The position numbers and the translations under genes were made by a program. This document shows, piece by piece, positions 29,382 through 39,193 of a stretch of DNA of 39,299 nt. Position 1 is the first letter of the stretch. Each line of letters begins with the position of its first letter. Under the pieces are notes generated by a model, which saw only the letters and a list, made by a program, of their open reading frames with translations, had not been told where the DNA came from and ran no database searches. Origin of the DNA: a virus; the IMG/VR virus record IMGVR_UViG_3300020172_002269, positions 1 to 39,299 of that record; one strand, written 5' to 3'.

Positions 29382-31664
29382 TCAGTTCAGCAGGCCGGGG
29401 ATTAAACGAAACGTCGGCGCTACCGCATACGCAGGCGGCAGAGCGTTGGGTGCGCGGGCCAGGCGGTTGAGGCCAGCACCGTTCACAGCGCGCTGTGCGG
29501 CGCGGCCTGCCACCGTGTCGCCAATGCGTCCACCAATGACGCCACCGGCACCGCCACCCAAAAGCGCACCAACCGGCCCCAACCCACTGCCTATAATCGC
29601 GCCCAACCCGGAGCCAAGAGCCTGCGGACCAAAGCGGTTGAGGATTTGATTGATTGGATACGATGTACCGGACGCATTCCCCCGTGCAGTCGTCTCGGCA
29701 ACATTTTGCGAGAGACGCCCGTACCGCGACAACGTCGCGCGTTCTTCCCTGCTAAACAGCGCGCGGTAAATCTCACCCTGCGGGCCGTCCAGCGCGTCCC
29801 CAAAAGCCGTTGCCGCTCTTTGCGGCGACAGCCTCTCGTTATTGCGACGATTGACCAAGATGCGTTGCAGCGCCCCTTCTCTCACCGCCTGGTACGCTTC
29901 CGGTCGCGCAGCAAAAATACCTTCCAACTGGCGCATCAGTGGCCCGGTTTCACCACGCTTCAAAGCGCCACTCTCAAACAGCGCATTGTAGATCGTTTGT
30001 CCGGGGTTGTTCTCGTTGCTCAATGTGCGCAGCGGGGCGTTTGTGCCGGCAGCGTTCGCCTGCTGCGGGAAAAACGTCTGCATACGCGCTCCGTGAGCAA
30101 GGCGCGCTTCGTTCAACAGCGGGTTTGCGGCACCGAAATGCTCATCGAATGCTGTTATAACGCGGCTCATGGCAAGCCGGTCTGTTGGGTTGCCTTGTGC
30201 GCCCCTGTAAAGGCCGACAAGTTGCTTGCGGACCATGTCCACGCCTTGCCATCCCAACTCCGTTACATTGACCGGACCTACGCCGCCGGCACCTGGAACG
30301 GGCGCCGCCGTGGACGGCATCGTGACTCTTGGGAAAGCGCTCGGAATGTCCCCATTCTCCGAGAATCTTCGCAACATCTGGATGGCGCGGTAGGCGGTCG
30401 GCGTGGATGCCCGAGACGGAATCAACATTCCTCCCGGAAGGTCCGGGTTTAGAAACGTCGCTTCCAGCGCATTCGGCAGGCCGTTGATTGTCTCAATCGG
30501 CACCCCAGGTGCAACTCCGCGAGCCTGAAGTTCCTCGGGGGTAAAGGCGCGGGTGTATTGATCGCGCACCCGAGTCCTCGCGGATTGATTTGCATCGTTG
30601 AACCCGCGTTGAATGCGCTCACCGATTTGGCCCGGATTAAGTGGTTCCTCCGACCCGGAAATCTGGGCGCGCAAGCGCCCGCCAGCCTCGTCCAGCGCAC
30701 CCTGCTGCGCAGTGTCGGCACCCCGCATGACGGTCTGGGCCGGCGCTCCGCGCCCGCCATGTCGCATCTGATCTTCAGCCGCCACCTGCGCGGGCGTTCT
30801 AGTGATCTGTCCAGTGGTCTGTCCGACCCCGAATTCATCCCCCAGCATACGGCGCTCGGCCTGTTGTATAGCCGGCGTGCTGCCAAAGTTGCGGCGGTAG
30901 GCGGTGTCGAGCAACGTCAACTGTTGAGGCGTCAGGTCGGCAGCGTCGATACCGGCGCGCCGCAGGACGGTCTGGCCGTGGCGCGTCAGGTTGCCTGTCT
31001 CGGACACCAAAGGTGCCGCAACCCTGCCATATACAGACCGGGCAATTGGCGTGGCAATCTTCTGGATGGCGGGTGGCAAGGCCAAGCCGAAGGCTCCAGA
31101 GAGACCTGCTTTTACAGGGTCGATCTCCTGCGCTTCACCGCCAGCCCGCTGAGTCAGGTAATCCTCACCCAGACTCATGCCGACGTTGGTGGCACCGCCA
31201 ACCGCCGCCATGCCCGCAAGGCCAGCGGGTGCGCCAAGAGCCATCAGCGGCACAGAAGCCGCAACACCAGCGGTGAGGCGGCCAGCATCCATGCCATCGA
31301 ACTCACCGGGGCGCGAAGTGTAAAACTTCTCGCCCTTGTACTCGACCATTGGGTTACCGTACTTGTCCTCAACGGCCTTCGCACCCGGCAGATGCTTGGC
31401 GTAAATCTGCTGACGAGCCTTGGGGTTGTCCGTCATTAGCGTGCCAAACAGCGTAGATGCCTTGCCGCCTACACTCAGACCTTCATTGCCCTCGACATCC
31501 TTGCCGTTCCACACGGCAACACCCGGCAACTGCATTCGCGCCGTCGTTGGTGCGTCAGGGAATTCAAGTTGTGGACCTTGCGCTTTACGTTCATCGAACG
31601 TGTCGAACGGATTGCCGCCAGACGCCGCTGCGGAAGTATCGAAGGTGTCAAAAGGATTTGCCAT
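29382..31664 (-). CDS. Large ejection (internal virion) protein
   Basis: The 760-residue protein begins with repeated NPFDTFD segments, has a hydrophobic stretch (about 130-165) rich in Ala/Gly, and a C-terminal Ala/Gly/Leu-rich helical part with GLGAIIGSGLGPVGALLGGG. Long amphipathic proteins with this order resemble podoviral proteins ejected with the DNA (P22 gp16/gp20-like). It is the largest gene in the cluster of likely ejection proteins and precedes the lysis genes. It would help form a DNA conduit across the envelope. Confidence 0.7.
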   Translation of the reverse strand: MANPFDTFDTSAAASGGNPFDTFDERKAQGPQLEFPDAPTTARMQLPGVAVWNGKDVEGNEGLSVGGKASTLFGTLMTDNPKARQQIYAKHLPGAKAVEDKYGNPMVEYKGEKFYTSRPGEFDGMDAGRLTAGVAASVPLMALGAPAGLAGMAAVGGATNVGMSLGEDYLTQRAGGEAQEIDPVKAGLSGAFGLALPPAIQKIATPIARSVYGRVAAPLVSETGNLTRHGQTVLRRAGIDAADLTPQQLTLLDTAYRRNFGSTPAIQQAERRMLGDEFGVGQTTGQITRTPAQVAAEDQMRHGGRGAPAQTVMRGADTAQQGALDEAGGRLRAQISGSEEPLNPGQIGERIQRGFNDANQSARTRVRDQYTRAFTPEELQARGVAPGVPIETINGLPNALEATFLNPDLPGGMLIPSRASTPTAYRAIQMLRRFSENGDIPSAFPRVTMPSTAAPVPGAGGVGPVNVTELGWQGVDMVRKQLVGLYRGAQGNPTDRLAMSRVITAFDEHFGAANPLLNEARLAHGARMQTFFPQQANAAGTNAPLRTLSNENNPGQTIYNALFESGALKRGETGPLMRQLEGIFAARPEAYQAVREGALQRILVNRRNNERLSPQRAATAFGDALDGPQGEIYRALFSREERATLSRYGRLSQNVAETTARGNASGTSYPINQILNRFGPQALGSGLGAIIGSGLGPVGALLGGGAGGVIGGRIGDTVAGRAAQRAVNGAGLNRLARAPNALPPAYAVAPTFRLIPGLLN

Positions 31665-32818
31665 TAGCGCCCCAACACACGATCCGCCGCCCCTGGGCCA
31701 TACTTCTGATCAAAAGCATCACGCAGACCGGGGTTCTGTTTCAGGTGGTTGATAGCGCCAGCCGGAATGTTGGCTGTTCCTCCCTGCGCCGCAGAAGGGG
31801 GCGCGGACTGAATTGGATTGGGAAGGTCGCTAAACTTCGTGCCCATTATCGGCTCAATAGCATCGGGATTAACGCCGCCCGCTTTTAGGGAATGAGCAAT
31901 CCTGGACACCGCCCCAGTGGCGATCTCTTGCTGGCGCGCAAGGTTGGTTTTAATCATCGCCGGACTCATGCCGGGGTTGACCATTGCCTTGCCCCACTCT
32001 ACTTTTTCCGTAGCCGTCAAGGCCGCACCAAATAGTTTATTGCGCTCAAGGTTGGCAAAGGATTGATACCCCTGCCACCAGTTCGCGCCCTTGAACGTGT
32101 CGGAATCTTCATCTGCAAAATTGCGACCGATAAAGTTACGCGCATCACCCAAGATGCCCGCACCCATGCCGGAATATGCGGGCTGGAACTCGCCAGCGAT
32201 CGCCCTCAAGGCAATCGCCGGGTCCGCAACCTTCTTCAAATCATCGCGCCCTGAATTGTCGAGGGCTTTCCCGCCGCCCGTCTGGATCAGCTCGGCAGGG
32301 CGGCCATCTGGATATACGCGATAAATCTGGCCATTGACCTCACGGACAATTGGCTGGTTCTCGCGAGAAGTAAGAGCCGTTTCCCGCGCCTGATTGGTGC
32401 GCCAATTGTCCACCAAGGTCACCGCATCACGCGCCCTGCCCGACTTGAATAGTGCCGGAATCATGGACTGCAAATCAGCAGGCATCTGCTTCAGCGTCTC
32501 AAGGAAGGCCGGGTTCTCACCCACCTTCATCAATTCCGCATCAGCCGCCTCGGTACGCCTGTCCTTGGCAACGCGCTGCCCTACCAACTTCTGCTGCGCC
32601 GCGTTCGCCAGCATCTGCTGGTTCTGCGCCGGCATGCCGCCGAAGGTCTGCGCGGCCTGCCCGATCATTTGTGCGCGTTGCCACGGGAGCAGGTTTTCGC
32701 CGCCGGCAACGAGTTGCATGCCGCCCTGCAGCAGCGCGCTAAAAAGGTTCTGTTGCGTAATCGCCTTGCGCTCGTCGGGCGAGATGAAGTCTTCGTTGGG
32801 ATCAAGAAGGCCAGCCAT
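31664..32818 (-). CDS. Ejection protein
   Basis: The 384-residue protein begins MAGLLDPNEDFISPDERKAI and contains AQMIGQAAQTFGGMPAQNQQ, rich in Gln/Ala, followed by an AFLETLKQMPADLQ helix and a C-terminal half with long helices. Its stop overlaps the next start as TAATG. Such Gln/Ala-rich helical proteins beside other internal proteins in podoviruses are packaged and injected with DNA. Confidence 0.7.
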   Translation of the reverse strand: MAGLLDPNEDFISPDERKAITQQNLFSALLQGGMQLVAGGENLLPWQRAQMIGQAAQTFGGMPAQNQQMLANAAQQKLVGQRVAKDRRTEAADAELMKVGENPAFLETLKQMPADLQSMIPALFKSGRARDAVTLVDNWRTNQARETALTSRENQPIVREVNGQIYRVYPDGRPAELIQTGGGKALDNSGRDDLKKVADPAIALRAIAGEFQPAYSGMGAGILGDARNFIGRNFADEDSDTFKGANWWQGYQSFANLERNKLFGAALTATEKVEWGKAMVNPGMSPAMIKTNLARQQEIATGAVSRIAHSLKAGGVNPDAIEPIMGTKFSDLPNPIQSAPPSAAQGGTANIPAGAINHLKQNPGLRDAFDQKYGPGAADRVLGR

Positions 32819-32828
32819 GATTTATCTC

Positions 32829-33359
32829 CTAACCTTCACCGCCGCCGCCGGGGCCGCTGTCGGTGCCAGCAGCAGCATTGCCGCCAACGCCACCACTGCC
32901 ACCAACACCACCACCATCGTTACCCGTGGCTCCATCCGCGCTGCCGTCGTAGGCACCCATCCCGCCACCGCCGAAACTGGGGTATGCCCCAAAGAACGGC
33001 GAATACGATGGCGCAGGAGGCGGTGGAGGTGGAGGTGGCGGCGGTGGCCAACTGATGCCGGTCTTCGGCACAGGCGGCGTGTAGGACTGCAGGCCAAAGC
33101 CGCCAATCCTCGATGCCATCGCCGGGTCGGCCTGCATCGCGGCCAGCAGTCCCGGCACCGCAAGCTGCTGCTGCAGGGCCTGGCTGAACGCCTGCGATAG
33201 CGCCTGATGGGTCGGCCCGTAGAACGACTGCTGTTGCTGCGGTGCCAGCTGCTGCAAAGCAGCGCTGATCGGCACGTAGCCGCCATTCGGCGCTCCACCA
33301 AATTGCGACATCAAAGCCTGTTGGATGTAGGACAACGGAAGCTGGTCATAAATCGACAT
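32829..33359 (-). CDS. Proline- and glycine-rich virion protein
   Basis: I use ATG 33359, overlapping the transglycosylase stop as TGATG; GTG 33362 is an alternative. The 176-residue protein has a Gln-rich N-terminal half (about 1-90), an eleven-residue Pro run near 105-116, and a Gly-rich tail. Such low complexity suggests an extended, possibly injected, structural protein. No family is recognised. Confidence 0.65.
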   Translation of the reverse strand: MSIYDQLPLSYIQQALMSQFGGAPNGGYVPISAALQQLAPQQQQSFYGPTHQALSQAFSQALQQQLAVPGLLAAMQADPAMASRIGGFGLQSYTPPVPKTGISWPPPPPPPPPPPAPSYSPFFGAYPSFGGGGMGAYDGSADGATGNDGGGVGGSGGVGGNAAAGTDSGPGGGGEG

Positions 33360-34237
33360 CACTCGTCTCCGAGTAGGCCGCCAAGCATCAAGCGGCGGCG
33401 TTTTTCATCTGGAAAAATTGCGGCCAGAAGGCCGCCCGGTTGCGCCTGCGGGCGATGCGCCTGCGGCTGGGAGGTCATGGCCTGCTGCATCCACGGCGGC
33501 GGCGGTGCAGCCTGCGGCTCGCCCGCAGCAACCTGGCGCATGCCAGCACCAAGAAGACCGCCAAAATCAAAAGGCTTGGCGGCGGGCTGCTGGGCGGGCT
33601 TGCCGGGAGGCGAACCCCCGTAGCCAACCATGTCTCGATAATCTTCAGGTGCTGGAGCTACCGAAGTGCCGGCTTCCGCGACATTTGGCGGGCCTCCGAT
33701 CCACTGCGATTCCTGCGTGTCGCCCTCGCCCGTCCACGCCGCTTGCCGCCCAAGTATCTGTCGCTGGTGCGCGTTGTACTTGTTGTTCCAGAGATCAGCG
33801 AACTGCGCGCCGGTCATGTCTGGCGTGCCACCATTGGCCGTCACGTTGCCGATCGTGGTCAGTTGACCGACCGGCTTGTCGGCACCCTTCAGCAGGCTCG
33901 ATGCGCCACCAGCACCCTGCTGCCATCCCAGATACAGTTCCTGTGGGGTCGGGTCTCGCCCCAGCGCCGACTTCATCGTCGCTTGAATCTGCGGCTGATA
34001 CTTGAAGTACGCATCCAATTGAGCGTTCGGGTCGAAGATGTCCTTACCGCCGCCATGGGTCTTCCATTCGCCTGACCCGAATTGGAACAACCCCTTGTGC
34101 GTTCCGGCCTTGTTGACAGCTTTAGGATCGAACGTGCCGCCCGTCTCGATCGACGCCATCGTCATGGCGTGCGTCGGGTCGATGCCAGCCTCTATGGCAC
34201 GGCGGCGAATCAGGGCTTGGATTTCAGTCGGCGTCAT
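33359..34237 (-). CDS. Virion-associated lytic transglycosylase
   Basis: The 292-residue protein starts at ATG 34237, directly after the upstream stop. The N-terminal domain has the SLT signature: catalytic Glu31 in MASIETGGTF and GLFQFGSGEW at 49-58, with a GWQQGAGGASSLL segment further on. The rest (about 180-292) is Pro/Gln/Gly-rich. It would locally open peptidoglycan during DNA entry. It lies among the ejection proteins, as in other podoviruses. Confidence 0.85.
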   Translation of the reverse strand: MTPTEIQALIRRRAIEAGIDPTHAMTMASIETGGTFDPKAVNKAGTHKGLFQFGSGEWKTHGGGKDIFDPNAQLDAYFKYQPQIQATMKSALGRDPTPQELYLGWQQGAGGASSLLKGADKPVGQLTTIGNVTANGGTPDMTGAQFADLWNNKYNAHQRQILGRQAAWTGEGDTQESQWIGGPPNVAEAGTSVAPAPEDYRDMVGYGGSPPGKPAQQPAAKPFDFGGLLGAGMRQVAAGEPQAAPPPPWMQQAMTSQPQAHRPQAQPGGLLAAIFPDEKRRRLMLGGLLGDE

Positions 34238-35224
34238 TTATCGGCTCAACAGGCCAGGAAACATGCCGCCAGCCCCAAAGAGACCGCCGCCAATGCCGAC
34301 CAACGAGGCAAGGCCACCCAATCCCTGCAAAGCACCACTAGACGACGGCTGCTGCTGCGCAGGCCCCGTCGTCGTTACCGTCTGCCCGTAAGGCGTCTGC
34401 CCCAGCGCCATGAGCGGAATCTGCAACTGTTGCAGCGGGAACTGCTGGGCCTCCATGTGAGCCTGCCGCGCCGCGTCGTACTGCGCCTGCTGGTCGCCCT
34501 GGATCATGCCCTGACCCGCCAGTGCCGCACGCGAGCCAGACAGGAACGCCTCCTGGCCCTGCCCCGCCAGAGACCCAAGCTGGTTGGCAGCACCCACCCG
34601 CAACCCGGCACCCTGCAACCCAGCCGCCTGATTGGCCTGCTGCGCTGCCATCGCACGGTTGATGTCCCCTGTGGCACCAGCCTGCGCCTGGCTGAAATTC
34701 TGCGACATCAACTGCGAGGCAAGGTTGCCCGCGTTCAGTGCCGCGCCAGCATTCGTCATGCCTTCCATGACGCCCTGCCGCGAACCACCAAAGGCACGGT
34801 TGCGGATGGCCTGATCGCCAATGCCGTTCAGCGCCTGCTGTCGCTGCGTGTCGAGAGCGCGCAGTCCGTAGTTGACCACCGAATCCGTGTACGGATTCAT
34901 GTAGGGGTTCAGGTCCGTCTGCGACAGGAAGTTTGGCTGCACCATGCCAGGCTCATAGTTCGCCGCATTGGCCGTCGTGTTCTGCGCCAGCGCATAAGCC
35001 GGGTTGGTGCTGCCGACGTTGTTCTGCAACGCCGCAATGTTGCCTTGCGCGCCCTGCGTGATGCCGGCGTAGCGCGGCCCCTCGTAGGGGCCAAGCAGAT
35101 TGGCAGAGACTTCGTATGCCTTGGCGAGGTTTCTCTGCCCCGCGTCCTGCACCCAACCGGGAAGCTCGGTCTTCTGAGTGACGGTCTGCATGCCGCCACC
35201 ACCACCACCACTTTTGCTACCCAT
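34238..35224 (-). CDS. Ejection/structural protein
   Basis: The 328-residue protein begins MGSKSGGGGGGMQTVTQKTE, has the FLSQTDLNPYMNPYTDSVVN and RNRAFGGSRQGV segments, and is rich in Ala, Gln and Gly. I recall this NPYxNPYxDxVV pattern from podoviral internal or ejection proteins. The C-terminus is Gly-rich and hydrophobic (GLASLVGIGGGLFGAGG), suited to membrane insertion. It overlaps the upstream gene by eight bases. Confidence 0.75.
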   Translation of the reverse strand: MGSKSGGGGGGMQTVTQKTELPGWVQDAGQRNLAKAYEVSANLLGPYEGPRYAGITQGAQGNIAALQNNVGSTNPAYALAQNTTANAANYEPGMVQPNFLSQTDLNPYMNPYTDSVVNYGLRALDTQRQQALNGIGDQAIRNRAFGGSRQGVMEGMTNAGAALNAGNLASQLMSQNFSQAQAGATGDINRAMAAQQANQAAGLQGAGLRVGAANQLGSLAGQGQEAFLSGSRAALAGQGMIQGDQQAQYDAARQAHMEAQQFPLQQLQIPLMALGQTPYGQTVTTTGPAQQQPSSSGALQGLGGLASLVGIGGGLFGAGGMFPGLLSR

Positions 35225-35603
35225 TGGAAAGTTCCTTCGTGAATACGATCTGAGACGGCTTCCAGCCGTAGTGCGGCAGCACCGTTTTCCAACCGAAACG
35301 GCCTGACGTAGACATGAACCTGCAACTGTTGGTGAGAGCGTGACGCTCGACGGCGTCCTGCAACTGCATCACCTCCGGCAGGCGGCCCGCAACAATCCAG
35401 CAATGCAAGTAGCGGCCTTTCGGTGCTTCCATGATCTCGGTGACGCAGACGCCGTCGTCGTTTTCAAAAAGCTGGTACTTGCCCTCAAGCAGGCCATCCA
35501 GCACGTCCTGAAGCGAATGCGTGCCGCCGCCGTGCTTCAACGCACGGGCGATCTTCGCCATCTTTTCCTCGGGCGTGAGCGGCTTAGAGGCGCGACTTGC
35601 CAT
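35217..35603 (-). CDS. Small virion-region protein, possible GNAT-like fold
   Basis: The protein is 128 residues. The C-terminal half (CWIVAGRLPEVMQLQDAVER and TSGRFGWKTVLPHYGWKPSQ) resembles the end of an acetyltransferase fold, as reported for some podoviral internal proteins. No clear acetyl-CoA loop is present, so it may be a structural relic. It overlaps its neighbours by 20 and 8 bases. Confidence 0.6.
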   Translation of the reverse strand: MASRASKPLTPEEKMAKIARALKHGGGTHSLQDVLDGLLEGKYQLFENDDGVCVTEIMEAPKGRYLHCWIVAGRLPEVMQLQDAVERHALTNSCRFMSTSGRFGWKTVLPHYGWKPSQIVFTKELSNG

Positions 35604-35802
35604 CGTTCACCGCCGTTAAAAGGTTGCCACTGGTATTGACCGTCACCTCCCAGGTGACGCCATCCGCATCGCGCAGCATGATGCGGCTGACGGCTTCGTT
35701 GGTGGAGACCACGCTGACAAAGGCGCGACGGATGGCATCGAGCGCCAGTTGCAGGAACGCGCCCGTGGGATTGGCGGGCGGGGTCGGAAGATTGACGTTC
35801 AT
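35584..35802 (-). CDS. Small tail-associated protein
   Basis: I start at ATG 35802, overlapping the upstream stop as ATGA, rather than at 35856. The 72-residue product begins [20 protein letters not shown] and ends in a beta-rich region ([19 protein letters not shown]). Its size and location suggest a minor tail or connector protein. No family is recognised. Confidence 0.6.
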   Translation of the reverse strand: MNVNLPTPPANPTGAFLQLALDAIRRAFVSVVSTNEAVSRIMLRDADGVTWEVTVNTSGNLLTAVNDGKSRL

Positions 35803-37556
35803 CGCCCCGTTCCCTTGACCGGAGCCACGTCCATGCGGAACTTGCCAATGCCCCACTCGCCGTCCGCTGTCGGAGAGAAGCGCAAGCGAACCTCACGCGA
35901 CTCGATGCGGGTATCGAGGTAGCCGTCTGCACGCGCGGAGTATGGGCCAAAGGTGCGCTCGGCACCGTCTGGCGTCATGCGCCCGTAAGCCGTGACTTGC
36001 GTTCCGACACCGCTGTTGCCCAGCAGCATCTGGCGAACGGCGATCGTGCCGTCACCGTTGCCGACACCCAAGGCTCCGCTTTCGATAAAAATGTCCTCGT
36101 AGCGAGGATTGCCGGCATCCGTGTATCCGGTCTCATGCTGATATACGTGGCCGTCCGACGCGCCCATGTAGGGAGTCTTGAAGACTTCAGCGCCGTACAT
36201 CGCGGAACGCGAGAGCGTGCCGCGATACCAAACGTCAGACCTGTAGTCCCAGATCACGTACTTGTTGCATTCCTGCTCGCCCACCGACGAGTAAAACCAC
36301 CAAACCTCGGGGAACATGCCGTGATGCGCGCCGTGCATGCGGAAGGGACCGTATGCCGGGTCCATGTCTTCCATAAGTTCGTTGAGGAACGGGCAGACCA
36401 TGTCGTTCACCAGACCGCCGGCATACAGGTGGAAGCCGATGCGATCCCACCAGGCGACCTTGCCGTTGAATTCGGCAATGGCGTTGGGGTGTAGCAAACT
36501 GCATTCACCTATGGGATTGAAACCATAGATAAACGGAGCGCCGACATACTGAGCCAGAAACACGTCGGTGGAGGAAAAGATCAGCAGTCCCTCCTTGACC
36601 AGAAGCGCCTTTTGCAGCGGCGTGTTGGTCACAAGGTCTATGTACCCAGCAGTGTTGGTTGCGCTGGCGTATTCAAAGTCGGTGTAATCCTCGCGGCTGG
36701 ACCAGCCGACACGGAACGGACGCGCCGTGCCGTCAAAGTCGTTGGGCCGCACCAGCAGCAAGTGGCGCTCGTCCGTGACTACCAGCGACGTGACACCAGA
36801 CGGCGCTCCCGTCGTCAGTGGCGTATAGGCGCTGACTGTGGTGCTGCTGACCGTCTGGCTGCTGCTCACGGTGTAGGTGCCCGTGCCACCAGTGCCGGTG
36901 CCAAGAGCCGTGATGGTGGTGTGTGCAGCGATGCCGGTGCCAGTGATCTTTTTGCCAACGGCAAGCGCACCGCTTGTCACCGCGCTGACCGTCAGCACCG
37001 TGGTGGCAATAGAACCCGTCACCACGGCAGAAGTGGCGGTGTCGTAGGTCGGACGGATAATATCTGGCGCGGTCGTCGGGGTCGTCACGTCGTAGTAGAG
37101 TACACGGCCATCCGAGTTTGCCGTGAGGATCACGTCTTCTCCCCAGTTACTCATCGACCAGAAAGCATACGGCGAGTAAATCTGCGACGGCGCAGCACGT
37201 GCGTTGCCGTAGTCGTCTTCACCGTAGTCCAGTGTGCCGTAGCCACCATTGACGCCGATATTCGACAGCGGCACGAAGTTGGCGGGCGTGATGTCGGTAA
37301 AGTTGCCTTGGTCGGTGTAGAGCTTGCTCTCGGTGCCGATGAGGATCAGGCGCTGCGAGAGGTTGTTGCGCCACACGAAAACCTTGCGAACCGCACCCGT
37401 AAGAGCCGTGGCGGTGTTTCGCACCCATCCGCCGATCGCGCGCATCGACCCCGCCTGCCAGCGGACGAGGTTCATGTCGTACCAACGGTCGGGCGTATCG
37501 TAGGGCGTATTGTTACGCTCAAGCCCTGGCGGAAGCTGGACGGGAACTAGCGGCAT
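35799..37556 (-). CDS. Tail/DNA-stabilisation structural protein
   Basis: The 585-residue protein begins [20 protein letters not shown] and is beta-rich throughout, with repeated Trp/Gly segments, resembling podoviral tail hub or packaged-DNA stabilisation proteins (P22 gp10-like). A Thr/Gly-rich insert at about 195-265 ([19 protein letters not shown]) looks like a separate small beta domain found in many phage and bacterial proteins. The start overlaps the tail fibre stop as TGATG. It probably plugs or extends the tail tube. Confidence 0.7.
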   Translation of the reverse strand: MPLVPVQLPPGLERNNTPYDTPDRWYDMNLVRWQAGSMRAIGGWVRNTATALTGAVRKVFVWRNNLSQRLILIGTESKLYTDQGNFTDITPANFVPLSNIGVNGGYGTLDYGEDDYGNARAAPSQIYSPYAFWSMSNWGEDVILTANSDGRVLYYDVTTPTTAPDIIRPTYDTATSAVVTGSIATTVLTVSAVTSGALAVGKKITGTGIAAHTTITALGTGTGGTGTYTVSSSQTVSSTTVSAYTPLTTGAPSGVTSLVVTDERHLLLVRPNDFDGTARPFRVGWSSREDYTDFEYASATNTAGYIDLVTNTPLQKALLVKEGLLIFSSTDVFLAQYVGAPFIYGFNPIGECSLLHPNAIAEFNGKVAWWDRIGFHLYAGGLVNDMVCPFLNELMEDMDPAYGPFRMHGAHHGMFPEVWWFYSSVGEQECNKYVIWDYRSDVWYRGTLSRSAMYGAEVFKTPYMGASDGHVYQHETGYTDAGNPRYEDIFIESGALGVGNGDGTIAVRQMLLGNSGVGTQVTAYGRMTPDGAERTFGPYSARADGYLDTRIESREVRLRFSPTADGEWGIGKFRMDVAPVKGTGR

Positions 37557-38551
37557 CAGGTCTTGATCATGTAATTGAGCACGAGCGTCGGCTGGACGTT
37601 GAGATGCGCCTGTCCGCCGCCCGCTGATCCGACGTCGTACACGAGACCGATGCCGCCGAGGCCGCCGACAGACGGCCCGATTGCCGTCGAGGTGATCGTG
37701 TTGAAGCCGGTGACGGGTGTCTCCGCGTTGGTCAGGGTGTGTGTTTGCGTGCCGCCCGTGGCTCCAAGCGTGTTTCCATCTGGAGACATCGTGGTTGACG
37801 TAAGACGGCTGGCGGCAGAACCACCCATCCCATCCATGCCCGCAGCTATCCTGCCGCGCAGATCAGGCAGGTTGAATGTCGAGGAGCCATCGCCAGTGCC
37901 ATACGCGGTGCTGATGACACCGAAGAGCGTGGCGTAGGTGGACCGCGAGACGGCCTGGCCGAAGCACAGCAGGTAACCGCTCGGCGCTGACGACCCGGCA
38001 AACGGCAGCACCGCGCCGGTCGGCATCAGGCCGGTGTTGCTGGTCAGCGTGACCGTGCCGCTTTCGTCGGGGACCGTCAGCGTGCGCGTCGTGCCGGTCG
38101 TGACGCCAGAGACGCTGAATTTCAGTATCTTCGTGGCGTCCGTGCCGTCCTTGATGGACGTATTGCCAGCGCCAAGGTTGACCGTGGCTGCAGTGGCGGT
38201 GATCGTTCCGGTCGCCGTCAGGGTACTGGAGACGGTGGTCGCGCCAGATATTGTCGTCGCGCCAGAAAGGGTGGCCGCGCCAGAGATTGTAGTCGTATTG
38301 GAGATCGTGGTCGCGCCAGAGAGGGTCGTAGCACCGGAAAGCGTGGAAGCGCCAGATGCCGACAACGTACCGGCGACCGCCAGCGTTTTACCCGCACCGA
38401 CCTTCAGGCCGACCGACGTGCCTGTACCGTCCGACTTGAAGATGCCGTCGAGCGTATCGAGGCCGTCATTCAGATGGCCGCCCCAGGCGTCTGTATCAGC
38501 GCCTACTTCGGGCTTCGTCAGGTTCAGATTCGCAGTATACGAATTGGGCAT
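37556..38551 (-). CDS. Tail fibre with collar domain
   Basis: The 331-residue protein begins [20 protein letters not shown], a common fibre N-terminus. Residues about 65-115 are short repeats ([13 protein letters not shown]), a beta-helix-like shaft. The C-terminal half contains the phage tail collar domain: [40 protein letters not shown] and LPDLRGR. It starts at ATG 38551 behind GAGGT. It should form a trimeric host-binding fibre. Confidence 0.9.
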   Translation of the reverse strand: MPNSYTANLNLTKPEVGADTDAWGGHLNDGLDTLDGIFKSDGTGTSVGLKVGAGKTLAVAGTLSASGASTLSGATTLSGATTISNTTTISGAATLSGATTISGATTVSSTLTATGTITATAATVNLGAGNTSIKDGTDATKILKFSVSGVTTGTTRTLTVPDESGTVTLTSNTGLMPTGAVLPFAGSSAPSGYLLCFGQAVSRSTYATLFGVISTAYGTGDGSSTFNLPDLRGRIAAGMDGMGGSAASRLTSTTMSPDGNTLGATGGTQTHTLTNAETPVTGFNTITSTAIGPSVGGLGGIGLVYDVGSAGGGQAHLNVQPTLVLNYMIKT

Positions 38552-38786
38552 TGTGACCTCGGCCCCGGTGGGCCTTCAATCGCTGGTGGGATTGCCGGGA
38601 CGGGTCGCTCGAAAGCGGTATCCGTGTCCCCGAATGAGGCCCCGCAGGGCCGCCGCCAAAGTGGCGGAAAAGCTATGCTACATTACTTGACAAATGCCGG
38701 TTTTTCAAGGGCCAGGCCGCCTGCGTACTTACGCAGCTTCTGCAAGCGGTTCCGTCGTTCGAGTCCCGTAGTCGGAAAGCTGCGCA
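38552..38786. other. Intergenic region with GC-rich hairpins
   Basis: This 235-base gap holds no gene. Short inverted repeats GGCCC/GGGCC occur near 38562-38575 and 38640-38653, and CCGCCA/TGGCGG near 38653-38667. A TTGACA on the plus strand at about 38687 lacks a -10. These may be processing or weak pausing sites for late mRNA. Confidence 0.5.
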
Positions 38787-38915
38787 TCACCCTGCGGTCT
38801 GGTCCGCCGTCCACGCGTGCCAGACCTGCCGGTTTTGGAGAAAGCACTCCTGAAGATGCGCCGCGAGAGTCTTGTCGATCTCGTGCATCTTTTTAGTGAG
38901 TTCATTTTGATCCAT
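38787..38915 (-). CDS. Small tail-region protein
   Basis: This gene is short enough to be easily missed. ATG 38915 follows AAAGGTG and gives 42 residues: MDQNELTKKMHEIDKTLAAH, then LQECFLQNRQVWHAWTADQT and AG. The protein is helical and charged. It lies in line with the tail genes. Function unknown. Confidence 0.6.
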   Translation of the reverse strand: MDQNELTKKMHEIDKTLAAHLQECFLQNRQVWHAWTADQTAG

Positions 38916-38942
38916 AAAACACCTTTCCGCTGCCTTGGCGCG

Positions 38943-39128
38943 TCAATTGTCGTGGGAGGGAAGGCTTTCGGCTGCGGCGGCAGTCATAACAGGATCGCCC
39001 TGCTTCCTGATCGCCGCGATCAGTTCGGCGACCTCGGCGTAGGGTGCTGCGCTCAACAGCTTCAGGACGTAGTTGACCTGCGCGGCGTTGAGCGTGAGCG
39101 GAATCTTGATGGTGTCGAGTGGTGGCAT
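38943..39128 (-). CDS. Small helical tail-region protein
   Basis: I choose ATG 39128 after GGGGGAG; an upstream ATG at 39158 lacks a ribosome site. The 61-residue protein (MPPLDTIKIPLTLNAAQVNY; VLKLLSAAPYAEVAELIAAI) is mainly helical. It sits between tail genes on the same strand. No family is recognised. Confidence 0.65.
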   Translation of the reverse strand: MPPLDTIKIPLTLNAAQVNYVLKLLSAAPYAEVAELIAAIRKQGDPVMTAAAAESLPSHDN

Positions 39129-39193
39129 GGTCTCCCCCAGTATCTGCACGGTATACACTCAATTAAGATGTTCCACCACCGACGCCCTGAGCG

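Noticed and set aside
38757-38766. tRNA-like GTTCGAGTCC with a nearby CTGCG/CGCAG hairpin
   Set aside because: The flanking bases do not pair as a T-stem and no acceptor stem or anticodon arm can be drawn. It might be an attachment-site core resembling a tRNA end, but no integrase is nearby, so I do not call it.
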